From contig NZ_DS989904.1 of the NCBI RefSeq assembly GCF_000155595.1, positions 4,333,987 through 4,397,986 on the forward strand: 64,000 nucleotides of DNA, written 5' to 3'. Numbering within the stretch: position 1 is the first letter of the stretch; the number at the start of each line of letters is the position of its first letter. The notes under the pieces are model-generated. The model did no database searches, was not told where the DNA came from, and saw only the letters and a list, made by a program, of their open reading frames with translations. This DNA is from Synechococcus sp. PCC 7335. GTDB lineage: Bacteria; Cyanobacteriota; Cyanobacteriia; Phormidesmidales; Phormidesmidaceae. A program made the position numbers and the translations under genes. This document shows positions 38,509-47,249 of the stretch, one piece after another.

Positions 38509-39477
38509 TTATAGCAATGATAAAATCTGAGGCGTAATCCCTGTTAGGTCTTCTACCCGATAAAAATCGGCTGCATGAGGGCCGATCGCGATCAGCGGTA
38601 CCGGGTTCAGCGTGTGTCGCTTTGTAGAAAGATCTTCTATGTTGCCGTGGTCGCTGGTAACGATCAGCGTGACGTTTGGCGGTAGGTAGGCAATCACACC
38701 TGCTAGAAAAGTGTCCACCCGCTGAAGAGCGGCAATAGCTTGATCCCAATCCTGAGCATGGCCAGCATAATCAGTGAGATAGCACTCAAATAAAGTGACG
38801 TTGTAGCCTTCACTGAGTTGGGCCAGTCTTTTTCCGGCTACGGCTGGAGGGATTGACGTTCTAGCGCCTACTTGCCCTGGCACCTGTGCATCTCTGGCCG
38901 AACGCACCGTGCCAATAATGTTCCAGATGATGGCTTCCCCTTGTTCGTATTCGTACTGCATCCGAAAAGGTAGACCGGCGCTTAGGTTTAGTAGGGTACA
39001 GACCGAATAACGACGTTTTCTGCGAGCGATCGCATAAAAATATTCCGGCGAATAGGCATTGGCCAAAGTTGCCGTTTTTCCTAGCGCCAGGGCTTGAGCG
39101 AACAATCCATACTGGTCAATCAGCTTTCGCAAAGAGCCATTGGCAAATCCTGACTGGTGCCTTCCTAAAAACTTAGCCGCATTCTGTCCGGTGTAGAGTG
39201 TCGTCTGACCCGTGGCACTTTGGGGTAAACCTTCGACGCCTAAGGTCGCATCAATTGGCTTTAATAGAAGATTAGGAAGCAACAGATTGGGAAGTCGATC
39301 AAATGACTGATTAGACGGGACTTTCAGCAGCTTTCTTCCTAGATATCTTTCTAGAAATGGCATCGCTACCAACGTAGATAGCGGATTGTTGTTTGCTTCT
39401 CCTAGCCCAAGTCCATCTAAAAACACCAATAAGAAGCTAGCATCTGATGAGGATGGAACAGAATGGGATTCGTCCAT
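38509..39477 (-). CDS. Alkaline phosphatase-superfamily metalloenzyme, substrate unknown
   Basis: The 322-residue protein has the metal-binding motifs of the phosphoglycerate mutase/phosphopentomutase group: LLVFLDGLGLG near residue 17, a Thr nucleophile region (SATGQTTLYTG), CYLTDYAGHAQD and VTSDHGNIEDLSTKRHT. It likely hydrolyses or transfers a phosphoryl group with two divalent metals. Its ATG at 39477 directly abuts the trmFO stop, so the two are cotranscribed and probably translationally coupled. The reaction cannot be read from the sequence; it is shorter than iPGM. Confidence 0.78.
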   Translation of the reverse strand: MDESHSVPSSSDASFLLVFLDGLGLGEANNNPLSTLVAMPFLERYLGRKLLKVPSNQSFDRLPNLLLPNLLLKPIDATLGVEGLPQSATGQTTLYTGQNAAKFLGRHQSGFANGSLRKLIDQYGLFAQALALGKTATLANAYSPEYFYAIARRKRRYSVCTLLNLSAGLPFRMQYEYEQGEAIIWNIIGTVRSARDAQVPGQVGARTSIPPAVAGKRLAQLSEGYNVTLFECYLTDYAGHAQDWDQAIAALQRVDTFLAGVIAYLPPNVTLIVTSDHGNIEDLSTKRHTLNPVPLIAIGPHAADFYRVEDLTGITPQILSLL

Positions 39478-40866
39478 CTATGCGATCGCACTCATCTTTG
39501 GCAACACTAGCGACAAGTTGTTCTCATCGGCCCAGGTTTGAAGATCGGCAAAGGCGCGATCACGATACTGTCCGTACCGTTCTCTTTTGTTCCTAACTCG
39601 CTTGGGCAGGGCTGGAATAATGCCCATATTTGGCGGCATCGGCTGAAAATGCTTAGGTTCAGCCGAGCTAATAAAATCAACTAGCGCCCCGAGCATGGTT
39701 GTTATCGGTAGCGTCAGCGGCGGTTTCCCTAGCGCGATTCGAGCAGCGTTTGTACCAGCTAGCCAGCCACCTGCGATCGCGGCAGTATAGCCTTCCGTTC
39801 CTACTAGCTGCCCTGCTGCCAGTAAATTCGGACGCGACTTAAACTGTAGCGAGCTGTTCAGCAACTCTGGCGAATTAATAAACGTGTTGCGATGCATCAC
39901 CCCCATTCGCACAAACTCTGCATTCTCCAATCCTGGAACCATCCGAAACACTCGCTTCTGCTCACCCCAGCGCAAATTAGTTTGAAAGCCCACCATATTC
40001 CAGAGCTGCCCGGCTTTATCTTCCTGGCGTAGCTGCACCACCGCATAGGGCTTATGCACCTTGTTCTCTGGCGCGTCAAACGCTCCGTACTTTTGAGTGT
40101 TAAATAATCCCACAGGCTTCAAAGGCCCGTAGCGCATCGTGTCTTCCCCCCGGCGGGCTATCTCCTCAATCGGCAAACACGCCTCAAAGAACTTTGCCGT
40201 CTCACGTTCAAAATCCTTTAGCTCTGCCTGCTCTGCCGTGCATAGCTGATGATAGAAAGCAAAATACTGCGCCTTATCCATCGGGCAGTTTAGATATGCT
40301 GCCTCGCCCCGGTCATACCGAGAGGCCATAAAGGCAACGTCCCGATTAATCGACTCACCGACCACGATTGGACTTGCCGCATCAAAAAAACTCATATAGG
40401 CTTGTCCTGCAAACCGCTCCAAATCCTCACTAAGCGACTCACTCGTCAGCGGCCCAGTCGTCAGCACCGTCACCCCCTCTTCAGGAATTCGCAGCACTTC
40501 CTCTCGTCGCAGCTCAATGAGTGGATGCGACGCCAGTACCGCCGTTAGATCTTGGCCAAACACTCCGCGATCTACAGCCAGCGCTCCTCCGGCCGGCACT
40601 GCATGCTCATCGGCCTTGCCAATCACAATCGAACCTAGCCGCCGTAGCTCCTCGTGCAGCATTCCAGAAGCGCGATCGGTCCCCATCGCTCCAAATGAAT
40701 TACTACACACCAGCTCCGCCAAATGCTCAGAATGATGCGCCGGACTCTTCTTCACCGGACGCATCTCATGCAGCACCACCGGCACCCCGGCCCGCGCAAT
40801 CTGCCAAGCCGTCTCTGTCCCGGCTAGGCCGCCGCCAATCACATGAATTGGCTGCTGGTCACTCAT
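39478..40866 (-). CDS. trmFO: TrmFO, folate/FAD-dependent tRNA (uracil-54-C5) methyltransferase
   Basis: A flavoprotein that methylates U54 in the T-loop of tRNA with methylenetetrahydrofolate. The N-terminal FAD-binding motif is [19 protein letters not shown], followed by the family segment [20 protein letters not shown] and CSNSFGA. The C-terminal flavin-binding [20 protein letters not shown] and [10 protein letters not shown] are also typical. It starts at ATG 40866 (462 residues); a GTG nine bases upstream is an alternative. Cotranscribed with the phosphatase-superfamily gene. Confidence 0.97.
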   Translation of the reverse strand: MSDQQPIHVIGGGLAGTETAWQIARAGVPVVLHEMRPVKKSPAHHSEHLAELVCSNSFGAMGTDRASGMLHEELRRLGSIVIGKADEHAVPAGGALAVDRGVFGQDLTAVLASHPLIELRREEVLRIPEEGVTVLTTGPLTSESLSEDLERFAGQAYMSFFDAASPIVVGESINRDVAFMASRYDRGEAAYLNCPMDKAQYFAFYHQLCTAEQAELKDFERETAKFFEACLPIEEIARRGEDTMRYGPLKPVGLFNTQKYGAFDAPENKVHKPYAVVQLRQEDKAGQLWNMVGFQTNLRWGEQKRVFRMVPGLENAEFVRMGVMHRNTFINSPELLNSSLQFKSRPNLLAAGQLVGTEGYTAAIAGGWLAGTNAARIALGKPPLTLPITTMLGALVDFISSAEPKHFQPMPPNMGIIPALPKRVRNKRERYGQYRDRAFADLQTWADENNLSLVLPKMSAIA

Positions 40867-41058
40867 TTTCACCACTCAAACGCTCATTAAACTAATTGGC
40901 TGTCTAATTCTAGAGGGTATCTGTGATTAGTTGCCCCTTCTTGATCATAACGAGTCTATAGTGCAACAGGTTCTCTGCTGTATCGGTAGGTGAATCTCTA
41001 GGGTTGTGCTCCGCTTGGAACTTTGGAAAAATCCAGAAGAGTAAGGCTTTAAAGGGTA

Positions 41059-41535
41059 TCAAGTAGGAACTGTCTTTTCCAGCTCAGCGACAAAGGTATG
41101 AATATCTTGTTCTATAAGTTGATACAGCTTTTGTGCAGCCGTAATATTCACCTGTAGCTGAGTCAGCTCAATGTCTTTTCCATAGGCGTGTCTTACCAGA
41201 TGGCGGAAGCCTCTAAGCTGATCCAGCACATCCCAGGAGGCTTCAGAAAGTAAAGCTGGACGAATTCCTTCAATTGGCTGACTGAGTCGAAGTAGTAGCA
41301 CTTTATGCCAGTTTTCACCTGTGCCAACGTTATTCTCAAAAGCCTTTGCAACTAGCTTCAGCAGATCTTCTATTGAGCAGTAGAGATTGTGAATTTGGTA
41401 GGCAACGCTGTCTAGCTGACCTGGTGTGTCCAAGCCAGCATTGAGCCTAGATTGCAAACGAACGTTTACTTTCTCAATTAGCCAGAGCTGACCTTTTAGT
41501 TCTGCTGTCAGACCCGCTAATCTTTCGCTGTCCAT
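41059..41535 (-). CDS. HEPN-domain toxin, HepT-like
   Basis: A 158-residue all-helical protein with the R-x4-H-x-Y motif (RHLVRHAY) that defines HepT RNase toxins; the Tyr is the residue AMPylated by the cognate MntA antitoxin in characterised pairs. It overlaps the MNT gene by 19 bp on the same strand, with the antitoxin first. It is somewhat longer than typical HepT (110-140). Toxicity is inferred from family. Confidence 0.83.
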   Translation of the reverse strand: MDSERLAGLTAELKGQLWLIEKVNVRLQSRLNAGLDTPGQLDSVAYQIHNLYCSIEDLLKLVAKAFENNVGTGENWHKVLLLRLSQPIEGIRPALLSEASWDVLDQLRGFRHLVRHAYGKDIELTQLQVNITAAQKLYQLIEQDIHTFVAELEKTVPT

Positions 41536-41867
41536 ATCAACCCAATGTCTCTAATCTTGGCAGCAAAATGGCACTGGTCCAAAGGAACACAGTCTACATC
41601 CCGGCAAAGATGCGCTGATAAAGCTCCCATTAGTCCACAGATATTCCCAGTCTTGTGAGTCTCGACGGCCAAATCAACATCTGAGCGTTGAGTAAATCGA
41701 TTTGGCTCAATCACCGAGCCAAACAGATAGCCGCTACTGATACCGTAACGCTGAGCATTGGCTGTCAACCAATCTAGCGTTTCCTGCAAAAGCTGTTGAC
41801 GAGTTTGTTCGTTTTGCTTTCTTTCTCTAGCTAGTCTGGCATCAAGTAAGTGAGTGGAGAACGCCAT
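41517..41867 (-). CDS. MNT-domain nucleotidyltransferase antitoxin, MntA-like
   Basis: A 116-residue minimal nucleotidyltransferase with the catalytic signature LFGSVIEPNRFTQRSDVDLA, i.e. GS followed by DVD, the metal-binding aspartates. MntA antitoxins transfer AMP from ATP to the HepT tyrosine. The spacing between GS and DxD is 11 residues, one more than the textbook 10. Starts at ATG 41867, first gene of the pair. Confidence 0.83.
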   Translation of the reverse strand: MAFSTHLLDARLARERKQNEQTRQQLLQETLDWLTANAQRYGISSGYLFGSVIEPNRFTQRSDVDLAVETHKTGNICGLMGALSAHLCRDVDCVPLDQCHFAAKIRDIGLIWTAKD

Positions 41868-41913
41868 ACGAAATCACAGTGATGTGACTCCATTCTAAGA
41901 GACTCTCAAATTC

Positions 41914-42966
41914 TTATTGAAACTGCGAGCAGATCTTTTCACCATCTAGCTCGTGCCCAATTACGATGAGTTTGGTTTGTCGAGGCTCATCAGCCCGCCA
42001 GGGGCGATCGTAGAAGTAGTCAAACCGATTGCCAACCCCATTTAAAACCAGCCGCATTGCTTTTCCGGGGACAGCGACGAAGCCTTTGATCCGATAGATC
42101 TCTTGCTCACTGACTAGCTGCATAAGCTGACGCACTAGTGCTTTTGGCTCAAACGCTTGGTCTAGTGTTAACGGGATAGAGGTGATGTCTTCATCGTGGT
42201 CATGTTCTTCTTCGTGGTCATGATGGCTGTGGCGACTGTCGAGATTGTCTTCTACAGCAGCATTGAAACCGAGTAGGACGTCGGGGCTAATTTGACCGCT
42301 GTGACAGGGTACGACTTTGACGCCGTCTTGAAGTTCACTCGCTAGCCAGGTTTTGACTTTGTCGAGCCCAGTGGGATTTACGCAGTCAACTTTGGTGAGC
42401 AAGACCATATCCGCACAGCCAAGCTGATCTTCAAACAGTTCTTCGATTGGCGTTTCGTGGTCTAGTTCTTCATCGGCTTGACGTTGCGCTTCCAGCGCGT
42501 CTAAATCGCCAACTAGTTCTCCTTTTGCTAGCGCTTCGCAATCGACAACGGTAACCACACCGTCGACAGTGGCGCTAGTGCGAATTTCTGGCCAGCGAAA
42601 GGCCTGAACAAGCGGTTTGGGTAAGGCTAAGCCCGAGGTTTCAATGACTACGCAGTCTAGCTCATCGCGTCGTTCGATTAGTGCTTGCATAGTCGGTAAG
42701 AACTCTTCTTGGACGGTGCAGCACAAACAGCCGTTAGCCAGTTCTAATATGTTGCTTTTAGAATTGTTCTTTTCTGCATTATTTTCTGTCTCTTCGTCAC
42801 AGATCTGGCAGTCGCGCAACAGTTCTCCATCAATGCCAACTTCACCAAACTCGTTGACGATCACAGCAATTCGTCGCCCCTGATTGTTCTGTAGAAGGTG
42901 GCGAACAAGCGTTGTTTTTCCAGCGCCAAGAAAGCCAGTGACGACGGTAACGGGGAGTTTGCTCAT
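41914..42966 (-). CDS. cobW: COG0523 GTPase / CobW-family metallochaperone
   Basis: The 350-residue G3E-family GTPase has Walker A GFLGAGKTT, the metal-binding NGCLCCTVQ (C-x-C-C) and TKVD as guanine-specificity motif. A histidine/acid-rich linker (SRHSHHDHEEEHDHDED, about 233-250) and a CobW C-terminal domain follow. Such proteins deliver metal to target enzymes. Its ATG overlaps the hupE stop by 4 bp (ATGA), so translation is coupled, and both follow a cobalamin riboswitch. Cobalt handling for B12 is therefore more likely than zinc; that is inference. Confidence 0.88.
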   Translation of the reverse strand: MSKLPVTVVTGFLGAGKTTLVRHLLQNNQGRRIAVIVNEFGEVGIDGELLRDCQICDEETENNAEKNNSKSNILELANGCLCCTVQEEFLPTMQALIERRDELDCVVIETSGLALPKPLVQAFRWPEIRTSATVDGVVTVVDCEALAKGELVGDLDALEAQRQADEELDHETPIEELFEDQLGCADMVLLTKVDCVNPTGLDKVKTWLASELQDGVKVVPCHSGQISPDVLLGFNAAVEDNLDSRHSHHDHEEEHDHDEDITSIPLTLDQAFEPKALVRQLMQLVSEQEIYRIKGFVAVPGKAMRLVLNGVGNRFDYFYDRPWRADEPRQTKLIVIGHELDGEKICSQFQ

Positions 42967-43604
42967 GCCAATAACCCTCCGACAAAGGCGATGCCTACAC
43001 CTAGTACCGCGAAGCCAGCGTGACGAACTGACACGAGGCCACTTGTTTGGTTGGTGCTGATAGCGCGTTTTGATAGCAGGTAGGTGGTGTAGGCGATCGC
43101 ACTCTGCACACCAGCAAATCCAATTAGATAGGCCACTATCGGTGTCGGCTCTGCGCCCACAACCGCCTCACCATAGGCATAGCCATGGAAGACACCTGCT
43201 AAAGCGCTCAGCAATACGACGACCATAGGGTTTAGACGATCACGCATCACTGCTAGCGCTCCAAACAAAAGCACCGAAACAGAAATTACTATCTCTATCA
43301 TCGGCAGATTAATCTCAGCGAGGTGCACTCCAGTGCCAAAGAGCGTAGCTACGACAAAAGCAGCCGGCACTCTCCAGCCACGGCTGATAACAGCAGCAAG
43401 CAAACCGGCTGCGACCACAAAAGCCAAGTGGTCAAATCCAATCACAGGATGTCCTGCGCCTGAGAGTATTCCTTCAAAAATATTTTTAGGGGCGCTGCCA
43501 CCAAAGGGGTGATGAGCTAGGGCGGGTTTAGCTAGGCACAGGCTAACCAAACCGGCAAAAACAGCGCCAGATAGAATCCGACGGCTCGATAGGCGATGAT
43601 TCAT
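42963..43604 (-). CDS. hupE: HupE/UreJ family metal permease, probably cobalt
   Basis: The 213-residue membrane protein has a signal-like N-terminus ending LAKPALAHHPFGG, where the mature His-rich start resembles other HupE proteins. GFDHLAFVVAAGLLAA carries the conserved H-x-x-F metal motif, and six or so helices follow, with VFHGYAYGEAVVG as the second family motif. HupE/UreJ proteins carry Ni or Co. The ATG at 43604 has a good Shine-Dalgarno (AAGGAAAG) and lies directly behind a cobalamin riboswitch, which argues for Co(II). Confidence 0.88.
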   Translation of the reverse strand: MNHRLSSRRILSGAVFAGLVSLCLAKPALAHHPFGGSAPKNIFEGILSGAGHPVIGFDHLAFVVAAGLLAAVISRGWRVPAAFVVATLFGTGVHLAEINLPMIEIVISVSVLLFGALAVMRDRLNPMVVVLLSALAGVFHGYAYGEAVVGAEPTPIVAYLIGFAGVQSAIAYTTYLLSKRAISTNQTSGLVSVRHAGFAVLGVGIAFVGGLLA

Positions 43605-43624
43605 GAGTTACTTTCCTTGTCTGT

Positions 43625-43812
43625 ACCTCGCAGACAGCGGTTGAGTGTAGCGAAAACCCGCACAGGCATTCTGGCTCAGGCAAAAGAAAGCAACTATATT
43701 GAAGAAACTTTGTTAGAGATTGCCATCACAGTTGCGGGACAGCGCCGGTTTTTCACCGAACTTTCCCCATGCAGGCTACCTAGCCTAGCACGGCGCATAG
43801 CGACACAATCAT
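43625..43812 (-). promoter_or_regulatory. Cobalamin (AdoCbl) riboswitch upstream of hupE-cobW
   Basis: On the minus strand the leader carries the conserved riboswitch core: GGGGAAAGTTCGGTGAAAAA, then CCGGCGCTGTCCCGCAACTG (the B12 box type sequence), then GAGCCAGAATGCCTGTGCGG closer to the gene. A GTCTG/CAGAC hairpin lies just before the AAGGAAAG Shine-Dalgarno and could be the expression platform. By family the RNA binds adenosylcobalamin and shuts expression off. Ends are approximate. Confidence 0.9.
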
Positions 43813-43872
43813 ATAAGGTCTACATCCCTTATCATTTGTAAAAATATATTGGTCCATCCTGAATCTATCACT

Positions 43873-44541
43873 ATGCTCAAAGCCGTTATTTTCGACTTAG
43901 ATGGCACCTTAACTGACAGCGACAAAGTGCATTTTCAGGTTTTTCAAGAACTGTTTGCCGAGCGAGACATCGAAATAGATAAAGCGCTCTACAGAGAAAG
44001 GATCAGCGGACGGCAAAACAGCGCAATCGTGTCCGACTTCTTTCCTGATATGTCAGAAGAAGAAGGAGAAGCCTTTAGCGATAACAAAGAAGCGCTGTTC
44101 CGAAAACGGGCAAAAGGATCTCTAGAGCCACTATCAGGACTGACTGACTTTCTAGCGGCTATTCAAAAGCATGAACTCGCAGCGGCAGTGGTCACTAACG
44201 CACCGCCAAAGAACGCCTGGTTTATGCTAGATACGATTGGGCTAAGTGAACAATTTGATCCAGTCATCATTGCCGATGAGCTTCCTAGAGGAAAGCCTGA
44301 CCCGCTACCCTATCAGACAGCGTTGAACAAACTAGGTATCAAGCCCGAGGAGGCAATTGTCTTTGAAGACTCAACGGCAGGAATTCGATCAGCAGTTGGA
44401 GCGAAAATCACAACGATAGGCGTAATGACAACACATAGTGAAACAGGCTTAATCTCAGTCGGTGCACAGCGGGTGATCGCAGACTTTAGCGATCCTTACC
44501 TTCAAACGCTATTTCAACCCTCGTCGCCTCTCTCAATCTGA
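43873..44541 (+). CDS. HAD-superfamily hydrolase (beta-phosphoglucomutase-like)
   Basis: The 222-residue subfamily IA phosphatase/mutase has motif [14 protein letters not shown] with the nucleophile Asp, a helical cap (residues about 18-85), motif [11 protein letters not shown], motif III Lys in RGKPDP and motif [14 protein letters not shown]. It likely dephosphorylates a sugar phosphate or similar small molecule. I use ATG 43873; a TTG eight codons upstream lacks support. Its 3' end overlaps a small convergent gene by 28 bp. Confidence 0.9.
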   Translation: MLKAVIFDLDGTLTDSDKVHFQVFQELFAERDIEIDKALYRERISGRQNSAIVSDFFPDMSEEEGEAFSDNKEALFRKRAKGSLEPLSGLTDFLAAIQKHELAAAVVTNAPPKNAWFMLDTIGLSEQFDPVIIADELPRGKPDPLPYQTALNKLGIKPEEAIVFEDSTAGIRSAVGAKITTIGVMTTHSETGLISVGAQRVIADFSDPYLQTLFQPSSPLSI

Positions 44542-44681
44542 TTTCGCCTCCGCCGACAGCGATCAGAGCAATATTTCACATCATCCCAACAATTCTCCCA
44601 TTTTTTACGCCAGACAAAAGGACGACCACAAACTTGACAAGGTTTGGAAGGAAGATCGGACTTTTTACGATGACGAGGCAT
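44514..44681 (-). CDS. DUF2256 small zinc-ribbon-like protein
   Basis: A 55-residue basic protein read on the minus strand from ATG 44681 to a TGA at 44514-44516. The sequence includes [18 protein letters not shown] and [11 protein letters not shown], i.e. C-x2-C and C-x3-C pairs with tryptophans, the DUF2256 pattern I recognise from cyanobacteria and proteobacteria. It probably binds zinc; its function is unknown. It overlaps the HAD gene 3' end in the opposite sense. Confidence 0.85.
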   Translation of the reverse strand: MPRHRKKSDLPSKPCQVCGRPFVWRKKWENCWDDVKYCSDRCRRRRNQIERGDEG

Positions 44682-44690
44682 GGAGAATGT

Positions 44691-44740
44691 GAAGAAAGTA
44701 AGCAGGCCTCCTAATGAAGAAAGTAAGCAGGCCTCCTAAT
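44691..44740. repeat. Perfect 25-bp tandem duplication
   Basis: Two exact copies of gaagaaagtaagcaggcctcctaat lie back to back between the DUF2256 gene (minus) and the methyltransferase gene (plus). They sit in the divergent promoter region and may be a recent slippage duplication. Confidence 0.85.
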
Positions 44741-44783
44741 ATAGTGTACCAAGAGTGACTGAGGACGCTGTAGCCGTTTGAGC

Positions 44784-45698
44784 ATGTCAGAAGTATTGAG
44801 TAAGCAGCCACCCACCCAGGCAGATCTAACACAGATCAGAATCGTTCTGGTGGCACCAGCAGGTCCACTGAATGTAGGCTCGGTAGCGCGGGTAATGAAA
44901 AACTTTGGCCTCTCACAACTCTACCTAGTCGATCCGCAGTGCGACTATCTAGGCGCTGAAGCTTTGCAGATGGCTGTACATGCCGACGATGTATTGAAGA
45001 CGGCACAGATCGTACCAACCATTCCTAAGGCTTTAGCGGGTTGTGAGTATGCGATCGCAACGACTGCTCGTACCAGGGGGTTCAACGTCCCACTCGATCC
45101 ACCAGAAACTGCGCTACCCAACCTATTAACTTCAAACCCGCAGCAGCCTATCCGCCAGACTGCTCTCCTCTTTGGGCCAGAAGATCGAGGACTGAGCAAC
45201 CAAGAACTCATCTACGCCCAACAGTTTCTCAAAATTCCTACTAGCGATGCCTATAGCGCGCTTAATCTAGCCCAAGCAGTCACCATCTGCTGCTATGAAC
45301 TCTCACGGGTTGCCAGAACCTTCTGCCCTAACAGCACCCTAAGCTCCTACCCTATCGAATCCTCTCTAGAAAACAAAACACCTGCTTTACAAAATACCCC
45401 TTCATCTGCTAAACAGTCAGAATCTTCCTTATCAAGTACAGCCAACGCCCCCATCATAAAAGAACACGAAGATCAGCCCAGAGCAAACCTAGAGGAAATT
45501 GAAAGATACTACGAGCATTTGGAATCATTACTACTACAGGTGGGATATCTTCTTCCTCACACAAGCGCTAGTCGCATGCGTAAAATTCGGCAGCTGCTCC
45601 ATCGAGCCTCCCCGACCTCTCACGAAGTTGCCCTATTGCGTGGCATGATTCGGCAGATCGAATGGGCATTATCACACTCAAAACAACGGCAAACGTAA
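44784..45698 (+). CDS. TrmJ-like RNA 2'-O-methyltransferase (SPOUT/TrmH family)
   Basis: A SPOUT methylase of about 304 residues. The knotted domain shows VLVAPAGPLNVGSVARVMKNFG near the N-terminus, then ALLFGPEDRGLSNQEL, and SDAYSALNLAQAVTICCYEL at the SAM-binding knot. TrmJ modifies position 32 of tRNAs; the exact target here is not certain. A Ser-rich linker (about 190-225) leads to a C-terminal helical dimer extension as in TrmJ. Starts at ATG 44784 (TTG 44778 also in frame). It precedes the beta-lactamase-like gene by 15 bp. Confidence 0.85.
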   Translation: MSEVLSKQPPTQADLTQIRIVLVAPAGPLNVGSVARVMKNFGLSQLYLVDPQCDYLGAEALQMAVHADDVLKTAQIVPTIPKALAGCEYAIATTARTRGFNVPLDPPETALPNLLTSNPQQPIRQTALLFGPEDRGLSNQELIYAQQFLKIPTSDAYSALNLAQAVTICCYELSRVARTFCPNSTLSSYPIESSLENKTPALQNTPSSAKQSESSLSSTANAPIIKEHEDQPRANLEEIERYYEHLESLLLQVGYLLPHTSASRMRKIRQLLHRASPTSHEVALLRGMIRQIEWALSHSKQRQT

Positions 45699-45713
45699 AG
45701 GTTAGACCCTGTC

Positions 45714-47249
45714 ATGACGGATACCCACAACTTGCGCAACGCCTGGATCGGGGGGCAAAACGTTGACACTCAGCTACGGTCCAGTTCCATTAGGCAAAAG
45801 CCTAAACAGCTATCCAAACAGATTCCAACACCTTCTAAGGCACCTACTCGCAGCCGTCGTCATCGAAATAAACGCTCTCGTCGCACTGATACCTCTCTAG
45901 AGCGCCGTCGTTTGTCGATTACCGGATCTGATCGTGTTAAAAGCAGATCTACTAGCCGCACGCTTGCTGCTAAACCCAGACCGATTTGGGCTAGTCACCA
46001 ATCGCAAGATACTGCGCAGGTCCATTTCCTTAGGCAGCAAAAAGAAGCCGGAAATGGTGATTCTAAAGTGAGTGATTTCATAGCAAGAAAACCTCGTGCG
46101 TTTCGATCTAATCCGAGGCCAACGCTACCTGTCACATCGATGCCAGGGAGAGGTTCATCATCTCGTGCATCAGGTCGTCGCCGTCGCCGTACGTCCAAAG
46201 TACATAGAACGCCTGCCTCTGTCCTTTACATTATTCGACTAATTATTGTTGGTTTAGGTGTGGCAGCTATTGGTGGAACCCTATTGAAGGCATTGCCGAA
46301 AGCGCCTGCGCAAGAGACTGCGGAGGTTGCGCCTGTAGCCACTCAAGATGTACCACTCAAGACTTTCCCAGTCGAGCTAACTACAGAGATTGCACCTCTA
46401 AAAGCAGCCTTGCAAGCGCTGCCTGACCAATACACTGGCCTAGTGCCTAAAGTTTTCTATGCGGATGTTGATACAGGTGAGTATGTCAGCGTAGGAGGGG
46501 AAGAGGCGATCGCAGCCGCTAGCACAATCAAGCTCCCCATTTTGTTAGCCTTCTTCGAGGACGTAGACGCTGGCCGAATTGACCTCATGAAAACAATGTC
46601 TATGAAGCCTGAGCAGATAGCTTCGGGGTCTGGAGACATGCAGGTGGCTGATCCTAAGACTCAGTACACGGCGCTAGAAGTCGCTTCCCAGATGATTGTC
46701 ACGAGCGATAATACGGCTACTAATATGATGATCGATTTATTGGGTGGACCAGAAGCATTGAACAATCGATTTATCAACTATGGCCTAGAGACAACCCAAC
46801 TAAACGCTCCTCTACCCGATCTAGAAGGCACCAATTTAACCAGTGCTCGCGACCTAGCACATACGATGCTTCTTATTAGTCAAGGAGAGTCTTTGACTGT
46901 GCGATCGCGTGACCACATCCTCAATATTCTCAACCGAACCCGTAGCAAGGATCTACTGCCAGCTACCCTCGAAGAGAAAGGCGCATTAACCTATAACAAA
47001 ACCGGAGACATTCGTTCAGTACTAGGAGATATTGCCCTAGTGGATCTGCCGAATGGCAAACGCTATGTCGTAGCTGCTCTGGTTCAGCGCCCGAGCAACG
47101 ATATCCGAGCAGCAGAGCTAATTCGCCAGGTGTCTGACCGAACTTATCAAATTGCCGAGAAAGCTATCCAACCATCTATAGTGCCTTCGAACGAGCCTAC
47201 CCTTGATGAAGAGAGCCCGTCGGTATCGGAAGCAGAAAATGAGTCTTGA
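45714..47249 (+). CDS. Membrane-anchored class A beta-lactamase-like serine hydrolase
   Basis: The 511-residue protein has an N-terminal Arg/Ser-rich region of about 165 residues, one transmembrane helix (about 173-193), and an extracytoplasmic penicillin-interacting domain. Motifs: S-x-x-K at Ser270-Lys273 (ASTIKLP), SDN at 331-333 and KTG at 429-431. The Glu166 loop characteristic of class A enzymes is not obvious (LPDLEGTNLTS), so it may be a peptidase or a weak lactamase. It is 15 bp downstream of the methylase gene. The C-terminal tail is acidic. Confidence 0.85.
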   Translation: MTDTHNLRNAWIGGQNVDTQLRSSSIRQKPKQLSKQIPTPSKAPTRSRRHRNKRSRRTDTSLERRRLSITGSDRVKSRSTSRTLAAKPRPIWASHQSQDTAQVHFLRQQKEAGNGDSKVSDFIARKPRAFRSNPRPTLPVTSMPGRGSSSRASGRRRRRTSKVHRTPASVLYIIRLIIVGLGVAAIGGTLLKALPKAPAQETAEVAPVATQDVPLKTFPVELTTEIAPLKAALQALPDQYTGLVPKVFYADVDTGEYVSVGGEEAIAAASTIKLPILLAFFEDVDAGRIDLMKTMSMKPEQIASGSGDMQVADPKTQYTALEVASQMIVTSDNTATNMMIDLLGGPEALNNRFINYGLETTQLNAPLPDLEGTNLTSARDLAHTMLLISQGESLTVRSRDHILNILNRTRSKDLLPATLEEKGALTYNKTGDIRSVLGDIALVDLPNGKRYVVAALVQRPSNDIRAAELIRQVSDRTYQIAEKAIQPSIVPSNEPTLDEESPSVSEAENES

